From: Chenopodium formosanum
Taxonomy: Eukaryota > Streptophyta > Magnoliopsida > Caryophyllales > Amaranthaceae
DNA length: 64,000 nucleotides
Reading direction: 5' to 3'
Assembly (NCBI GenBank): GCA_024500155.1
Contig: CM044868.1
Coordinates: 34,521,665 to 34,585,664 of the forward strand
A program made the position numbers and the translations under genes. The notes under the pieces are model-generated. The model was not told the origin of the DNA. It saw only the letters and a list, made by a program, of their open reading frames with translations, and did no database searches. Positions 57,461 through 64,000 of the stretch are shown here, one piece after another; the stretch's first letter is position 1, and every line of letters begins with the position of its first letter.

Positions 57461-58622
57461 GGTCAGGTGACAAGTGCCTCTACTTCTTACAGGCTATTAG
57501 AAAGAAAACTAGATTTAAATGGGGCAATGATGCTGAGGCGGCCTTTCAAAAATTGAAAGAACACTTGCACTCTATTTTAAGGCTGGTTAGCCCTCTGCCC
57601 AAAGAGATGCTCTACATGTACCTGACTGTCTTAGATCATGCATTCAGTGCAATTCTCCTAGCTAAAAGAGACGGCATCCAGCTCCCGATCTACTTCATTA
57701 GCCACGTTCTTAGGAACACAGAGCTTCGATACCCCATGGTTGAAAATTTTGGTCTTGCTCTTTACATGGCTGCCAAGAAGTTAAAGCCTTACTTCTTGGC
57801 ACATCCGATTATAGTCTACACATACTAACCAATCAAGCGGTCAATGACGACCGTAGAATCATCAAGCCGAATGCTCAAATGGGATATTGAGTTACAAGGA
57901 CTAGAAATCACTTTCGAACCAAGGAAGGAAATAAGGGGAAGGCATTTGTCGAATTTATCGTCGAAATGACAAGGCCGGCTGAGTTGCATAATACTGATCA
58001 GGTTTGGACAGTGTATGTGGATGGGAGCTTCGCTATGAATGGCTGTAGTGCAGGAGTTATATATCAGTCCCCTAAAGAGGACAAGTACGAGCATACACTA
58101 CGGTTCAAGTTCTAGGCCTCAAATAATGAGGTCGAATATGAAGCCCTGCTAGCCGGCATTCGGATGTGCAAAGGGGCAGGGGCAACTAATATTGACGCCT
58201 GCTCTGACTCCCAGTTGGTCGCGAGCCATACCATGGTGATTATGAAGCCACCCATCCGAATATGATCAAATACTTGCAAGCGGTCAAAGCTGAGGCCAAG
58301 ATGCTTGAATAATTCAATATGAGACAACTGCCTCAATCCAAAAATAATAAGGCGGATGCTCTATCTAAGCTAGCATCATCAGCCTTGTAAGACACACCTC
58401 GGTCAACCTTTTGGGAAGTTATGGAAAACAAAGCATTGAAGAAGATCTCATTGGATTACTTCATCGAACTTCTACTTGGATGGACAGCATCCGAGCATAT
58501 CTGCTAGACGGCACGCTAGCAGATTAAACTCCAGAAGCAGCCGCACAGAAAAAAAAAACGTGCGGCCAACTTTGAAATTCGCAGAGGATAGCTTTTTAAG
58601 AAGGGCTTTTTACATCCGCTCT
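57461..58622 (+). pseudogene. Tat RT end and RNase H, after an internal deletion
   Basis: SGDKCLYFLQAIRKKTRFKW joins the gag end without protease or the RT catalytic part. FQKLKEHL, LYMYLTVLDHAFSAILLAKRD, ISHVLRNTELRYPMVENFGLAL follow, the RT/RNase H connection of gypsy elements, to a stop at 57828. RNase H proper (VYVDGSFAMNGCSAGVIYQ, ASNNEVEYEALLAGIRM) lies at about 58010-58200 with a TAG inside, and extra stops follow. The end KKGFLHPLL at 58622 is cut by the next element. The left Tat copy (1-110) lacks just this RNase H core. Confidence 0.8.
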
Positions 58623-60002
58623 TGATGGGTGTCATAAATGGCACCCATTTGATGAGCATTTAGGTTGTTTTCATCCTCTTTTCATAGCTTTCTTGCTCAA
58701 TAAATGTTTAGTTTTATGCTTTCTCTCTCTATTTTACCTTTCTTCTCTTATTTTGTGGCTTTTGTGCTTTTCTGTGGCTTTTCTAGTATTTTCTCCTTTG
58801 TTTGTTCTATTTTCGTTATTTTAGTTGCTTTTCCTTTATTTTAGATTTTATAGATTTAGTTTTATTTTATTTTAGTTTATTTTATTTTATTTTCATTTTC
58901 ATTTCATTTTCTTTCCTTTCCTTTATTTTATTTTCATTTATTTTATATTTTCTTTCTTTTATTATTTTCATTTCATTTTATTTCTTTTAATTTTATTTGT
59001 TGGTTTTAGTTTTATTTTACTTTATTTGCTCCTCGGTTCGTGTGTGTTTTGTAGGTGGTTGTTCCAAGTTCAAGTCCTTGCGCTCTCAAACCAGGGAGTG
59101 TTAAACTCACTAAAAAGGTGTTTTGCTACTGCATACTTCGGTGTTCATCAAGAGCATGTTGCAAGGGTGATGCTCGTGCCCAACAACAACCTCACCACTC
59201 ACCTATTTCCTTGCTTCCCCTGTTTCCTGCCTCCCACTCCAAGCAGTAGCCCTGCATTTCCCTTGCTCCAACAACAACCGCAATTGACACCAGCCAGCCA
59301 GCATCACATACCTACCACTACTCACGCACTAGCTCCCCAGTTCCCGTAATAACCACTAAACCAGTCCTTGCAACAACCAATTGGCAACCAAATCCACCAT
59401 TCGCGCACCTCCCTTATTTCCCCACGTCACAGCAAGGCCACCTTTTATCTCTGCAGGCATCAGCCACCGCAGCTCTCAATTCCGCCACAACCGCAACAAA
59501 TTGCTACCTTCCTCTGCCAACAATTGCGCAACCCCTGCTCCACCTTCGCACTCCAATTCCGCCACCAATTCAAACACCAATAACAGCAACAATTCCGCAG
59601 CAAACCCGCAACCAGAAGCGCAGCCCACTCATCTTCTTCCCTGCATTCACCACCACAATTAGCAGCGATTTCCGGCAGCAGCACCAAGTAGCAGCCACCG
59701 CAAACGCACTCAATTCAGACATCACTCAACGCGGCCGCACTTGCTTCCTTAGCGGCCTCGCGTTTGTGGGTTTGAAGGAGGTGTGTGGCTGGGGATTCAG
59801 TTTCGGCCGTTGATCTTAATGAATTTTGTTGATCGGACCTTGATGATGATGATTTGAGGGTGCGTGAGAAGCAGGGGATAATTCCGTTTGTTGGAGCAGC
59901 TAAAAGAGACTCAAGGAGCCGTTTTTCTTTGGATTTTTCTTTGTTTTCTTTCCTTTTTATTTCTTAGTTTTCTTTTCCAATTTCTTTTCTTATTTTATTT
60001 TA

Positions 60003-61074
60003 GGAAAAATTTCCCGGAATAATCCGACCTTTGCCTCATCCGCCCAAAATAATCCCACCTTTCGATTATTTTTTAATAATCCGACCTTTATACCCAATCC
60101 GCTTCCAATGGTCCCAGGTGACTTGAAACCGGCTAAACATGTTACCATTTGTAACTTGGGATTATTTGCACACGTGGTACCACATTATTGGTCTAAAATA
60201 ATAATACAAAAAAAAAAAAAAAATAATAATAATAATAAAAAAAAAAAAAAAAAAAAAAACCCAACCACCTCCCCTTACCCACGCACCACCACTGAAACCA
60301 CCTCCATTACCCACCACCACTGAAACCACCTCCCCTTCCCAGCCCACATGCCGACACCACCTCCTTTACCCAGCCCACCAACCGAAACCACTTCCTCTAC
60401 CCAACCCACCAACCGAAACCACTTCCTCTACCAACCCACCAACCGACCAATCGAAACCAACGGCCACTACCTGTGATGGTTTTGCAATTATGAGGCTAAT
60501 TTGTGGGTGTTCGAAGATGCTCAAAATTGTAGTGTTTGCCGGCGATTGTTGGTGCAGCTGTAGTGGGTGGTAAGTGATTGTGATGGTGGGTTCATTTGTT
60601 GTGGGTTTGTGGTGGCGCGTTTGCGAAGGAGAAGCAGCAACAATAAGGCTGCTATTTTTGGTGGTTTTACAGCTTGGGTGCTGGGGTTGGGTCGACCAGA
60701 AAGAGGGAGAGGGAGGGGGTGGTCGGAAAAGGGGAGGGAGAGGGAGGGGTGGTCGGAATCGTGGAGAGGAAGGGAGATAGTGGCCGGATTTGGGCAAGGG
60801 GGCGGTGGGTGGGCCGGAATCTGGGTTTTAGTTTTTTTAAAAAAATAATTTTTTTTTTTGTTTTTTTTTTTAATTTTTTTCTATTTTTTTATTTTTATTT
60901 TTGACCAATTATAGTCTGACACGTGTCTAATAACTTGTAATAACAAGTTAGGTGACCGGTTAGGACCATTTAAAGCGGAAGAGGTATAAAGGTCGGATTA
61001 TTAAAAAATAATCGAAAGGTGGGATTATTTTGAGCGGATGAGCCAAAGGTCGGATTATTCTGGGCAATTTTTCC
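60003..61074. mobile_element. Mutator-like non-autonomous element (MITE)
   Basis: Inverted ends of about 120 bp (start GGAAAAATTTCCCGGAATAA; the right end mirrors it) and a 9 bp flank repeat TTTATTTTA (59994-60002 and 61075-61083). Long inverted ends with a 9 bp duplication fit Mutator-like elements; the AT-rich flank weakens the duplication evidence. The interior holds an A/AAT run (60208-60259), an ACCACC-rich stretch and a GGGAGAGGG stretch, but no transposase. Confidence 0.7.
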
Positions 61075-61151
61075 TTTATTTTATTTCTTTTCTTTTCTTT
61101 TCTTTTCCTTTTCTTTTATTTTCTTTCTATTTTATTTTTCTTTTAACCTTG

Positions 61152-61164
61152 TATTTATAAATAC
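61152..61164 (+). promoter_or_regulatory. TATA box of the Athila-like LTR
   Basis: TATTTATAAATAC is followed by TTTTTGGG. The same order appears on the minus strand at 28936-28945 in the sister LTR. Confidence 0.5.
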
Positions 61165-61189
61165 CCATTTTTGGGTAGAGAGAGAAACA

Positions 61190-61220
61190 ATTAGAATTAG
61201 AATTAGAATTAGAATTAGAT
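61190..61220. repeat. (AATTAG)n microsatellite
   Basis: Five AATTAG units just after the TATA region of the LTR. A shorter TTCTAATTC form is in the sister LTR near 28890. Confidence 0.85.
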
Positions 61221-62038
61221 CATATTTTCTTAGCTTAGTTGAGAGTTTCTCTCTCTAGTTTAGGGTTAGTTTTAGCAGTAGATTTTAGAGAGAGAAAGTG
61301 AGGAATTTCAATGGTGATCGAAAAATTGAAGATTCAATGGTGACAATTGTATTGTAGATCTTCTCTATTATCAATGAGCATTTCTAAGCTCTATCTTATT
61401 TATCGTTTTGTTTAATATTCATGTTTGTTTGATTTGTTTTGATTGGATTTTTATCTTTGATCTTTGATTAGAGTAATTGTTCTTCTTTGAGTGTTGATTC
61501 TTGTTTTCTATAGTTGTTTGTTGATTTGATGATATTGCTAGAGTAGTTTTCTTGCTAGGGTGATGGTGAAGCTTATATGATATGATGGATTGATTTAAAT
61601 TGGGGGATAATTGATGGAGTTGATGATCTGATTAAATTGGTTGATTGATTATGTGCATGTGTGTGTTTGATTTAGGCTTGATCACCCTAGTTATTCACAC
61701 TAGATTGCATTGAATGTTCACATTGATACAGACCATTGATTTGTGGCTTGCATTTAACGATTGAGGTGTCTTGTGACGTTCCTAGCTAGAGTTTATCGTA
61801 GTTGACGCTAATTAGACCTCTAGGAAAATAGCTTGATATGCTATTTTGGTTGCATGATTGGTTTTCCCTCGCATCACTCGACTTAGTCATTTTCCTGTCC
61901 TAATGTGCTATGTTTATTGCTAATATTTGAGGATCCTAAACCCTAGTGTTTGATTATATTGATTCCTATTTGTTTGGTTTCTTCGTTTAAGTAGTTGTTA
62001 GTGTCACCTTCTTTCCTTTGTCTTCGACCTAGCTTAGG

Positions 62039-63684
62039 TGACAGGGTAAAGTCATATCCCCTAATCAAAAGTAATACCTAAATCCTCTAACTAATGTAGA
62101 TAGGGAAGTACGGTCGAATCCATAGAGAAACGAGTCTTTCTATTCCTAATTAACTAAAATAATCTAGATTATGAAGTAACCAATATTTATATGTGAATAA
62201 TAAACTAAACTACGGAGATCAAGAATAAGGGGAAAACAATATATAAAAGGGTCTAGCGCATAGGTTCACCAATAAATAATACTCCAGGGTAAAACATAGT
62301 AATCAATCATTGACATTGCATAAATAACATGATTAACAGGCTCTCGCAATTTATTAATCACCATAGATCTAACAGGCTCTCGCAATTTACTAGATCTAAG
62401 TTCTTATTGAAAATAGTCTTTATTATCAAATTAACATCTGCTCGATTCATCAATTCAATATTGCTATACTTTTACAAGCCGTAATTGTAAAACGTTAAAA
62501 CAATTCAATAAGAAATTATCATGCAATACCAATAATCAATAATAGACAATCATCAATGCATTAATTAACCAGATTGTAAAGGGCTTTCGCTATGTATTAC
62601 AATCACATAATTAATTTACCAGTATTAAATCTCATCTCTCGAATCTTGACTTAACCATTTATAAATTAACCTGCCTATTGAAACTAGACCTAAACATTAA
62701 TTCTCATCTGTCGAATCTCGAATCAATATTGTCAAACTCATGCATAAAAGATCAAGCCTAATCTAGTCACATAGCATTAAATCAATCAATAGGAAATTAA
62801 TCTAGCATTGATAATTAACAACAATAAATTACTTCTTCATATTATTTATTAGATCCCATAAAACCCTAGAAATTAAACTACTCACACATAATAGAAACTA
62901 AACTAATCAAGGTAATAAAATAAATCATGATGAAAGGAATAAAATAAACAACTAAGATTAAGGGAAGAGAAATCGTTACCAAAATAAATCTGGAATTAAT
63001 GGAAGAATTAAGAACCAAAATTGAGAGAAAGGATTCTAAGAGAGTAAAGAAAGAGTAAAGAGGAGAAGAAGAAGAGATCCTAAAATCGTATTCCGGAGGA
63101 GTATTTATACTCCGTACAAAATCCTAAATTAAAACAAATTAAAACTACGTTAAACGTCTCCTAAGGGATACACGCGCCTGCATCGCCCAATCGGACCCGC
63201 CTTTTTGCTCCCTAATACTAAACTCGCGCCCGGTCGGGCGCGTCACCGGGCGCCAGCCAAAGCTTCTCCCGCCCGGCCGGGCGTGCCTCCGGGCGCCAGC
63301 CTCATTGGCCGGGCGGCTCATTTGGGCCACTATTTGGACTTCGATTGGGCTCCAATTCTTCGGGCCAATCTGGGTTTCCTCTTCCGGTCTTGAATACTCG
63401 GTCCAAATGCCCCGGTATCACCTATACCGAGCCCTTAATCATCGGTTAGATGACTCTAACCGGCCCTGGGCTATAAACTCTGGTCGTGCTTCTCCAATGC
63501 TCGTGACTGCTCCAAAATATCTCGGGAAAATACTCCAAAAGCATAAATCCCTGCAAAAGTCAACCAAATCTACGAAAACACTAGAAAACAACAATTAGTA
63601 ATAAAAGTAGCTCTAAAGAGCCAAAAACACTACTAATTATGACCAAGGGACGGAGGTAAAATATTATATAAAATGGACACATCA
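62039..63684 (-). mobile_element. Solo LTR, 1646 bp, inside the Athila-like LTR
   Basis: The plus strand starts TGACAGGGTAAAG and ends GGACACATCA. Flanks are TTAGG (62034-62038) and TTACG (63685-63689), one mismatch. The interruption is exact: TTCGACCTAGCTTAGG on the left continues at 63690 as in the uninterrupted copy near 28130. Read on the minus strand it starts TGATGTGTCC and has GTATAAATAC near 63100, so it is probably in minus orientation. It holds a GCCCGGCCGGGC / GGGCGCCAG cluster at 63220-63320. Confidence 0.75.
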
Positions 63685-63840
63685 TTACGCACCCAAATTG
63701 TAAGCACTTAGACATTATCGTTCCTTTGGGTTCGACCTTTGACTTACCTCTATACTTGTATTAAGGTTAGTTAAGTGTTTATAAATTTTGTTTGGCTTAG
63801 GGAGGATTAGTCCAACGATCTAGTCCAACCCTCGTCAAAA

Positions 63841-63857
63841 TGGCGTCGTTGCCAAGG
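63841..63857 (+). other. Primer-binding site of the Athila-like element
   Basis: TGGCGTCGTTGCCAAGG, the tRNA-Asp-like Athila site, three bases after the LTR end. Confidence 0.8.
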
Positions 63858-64000
63858 AACGGTGTCTATGTTTGAGTGTTTTTGATTGCTTGAGTCTAGG
63901 TCTTTGTTTATACTTTTCTTTTATTTTTTTTGTTTGCTTTGTAAAAATGGCATGTCTATCTTTTTCTCAATATGATGATTAGCCTTTTTGTGAATATTTC
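63858..64000 (+). other. Leader of the Athila-like element
   Basis: Non-coding start of the internal region, comparable to 27947-27800 on the minus strand. The window ends here. Confidence 0.5.

Larger units (their letters stand above)
53194..58622 (+). mobile_element. Tat-lineage element with a large internal deletion
   Basis: 5' LTR (holding a solo LTR), PBS, gag, then directly RT end and RNase H, in plus orientation. It is cut at 58622 by an Athila-like LTR. Protease and most of RT are missing from a deletion in this copy. It is a relative of the elements at 1-4260 and 25396-27614. Confidence 0.82.
58623..63837 (+). repeat. Athila-like 5' LTR with two nested elements
   Basis: Starts TGATGGGTGTCATAAATGG and ends CAACCCTCGTCA before the PBS. 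Removing 60003-61074 and 62039-63684 and one target copy of each leaves about 2.5 kb. It matches 51870-51106 and 29483-27968 on the minus strand in the same order. TTTTA-rich, Ser/Pro-coding-like and CAACC-rich zones are low-complexity. Confidence 0.75.
58623..64000 (+). mobile_element. Athila-like LTR element, 5' end, running off the window
   Basis: The 5' LTR 58623-63837 (with two nested insertions), PBS and the start of a leader are inside the window. The left flank, GCTCT (58618-58622), is one target copy; the other end lies outside. Confidence 0.75.

Noticed and set aside
58802..58990. Phe/Ser/Leu-rich hydrophobic 62-codon frame
   Set aside because: TTTTA-rich low-complexity stretch of an LTR.
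59026..59662. Possible LTR-encoded protein similar to a frame at 51143-51460 (minus)
   Set aside because: Both frames lie in copies of the same LTR. The frames agree only in part and shift relative to each other, so the similarity is shared DNA rather than evidence of a protein.
60366..60848. Pro-rich and Gly-rich frames up to 143 codons
   Set aside because: Inside the Mutator-like MITE; reading both strands of ACCACC/GGGAGAGGG repeats. No domain.

Overview
This window is plant nuclear DNA, very probably from a flowering plant, and it consists almost entirely of nested and broken transposable elements. The evidence is plant Ty3/gypsy (Tat, Athila, chromovirus) and Ty1/copia polyproteins, primer-binding sites complementary to plant tRNAs, a CACTA-type DNA transposon, a truncated LINE and a Mutator-like MITE. 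I see no host gene, tRNA, rRNA or CRISPR array. Every long reading frame that makes sense belongs to a mobile element, and every one carries stops, frameshifts or deletions. Element lineages were named by reading motifs, without database searches. I could not identify the species.

Layout, left to right. 1-4260: 3' part of a Tat-lineage gypsy element (+), with decayed integrase and an antisense extra gene. 4261-9923: CACTA-like transposon with about 860 bp inverted ends, a broken Transposase_24-type gene and a 171 bp tandem array in its intron. 9924-25395: Athila element (-) split by a copia element (10908-20999) whose 3' LTR is preceded by a copied piece of the host Athila RT. 25396-27614: Tat gag and 5' LTR (-). 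27615-29483: leader, PBS and part of the LTR of another Athila-like element (-). 29484-48316: two related non-coding LTR elements, A (-) and B (+), head to head. A is split by a complete gag-only element (31135-41221) with perfect target duplications. 48317-51105: chromovirus gag-pol and 5' LTR (-). 51106-53193: other part of the Athila-like LTR with polypurine tract, plus a 5'-truncated LINE. 53194-58622: internally deleted Tat element (+) with a solo LTR in its own LTR. 58623-64000: 5' LTR and PBS of an Athila-like element (+) whose LTR holds a Mutator-like MITE and another solo LTR.

Nothing here works as a pathway. The interest lies in how the elements interrupt, copy and rearrange one another. 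The most unusual items are the copied flank inside the copia element (19101-19698), the inverted-end CACTA element with its 171 bp array, the palindrome modules in the A and B LTRs that keep their architecture while changing the word, and the gag-only element with its GGATTGTC minisatellite.
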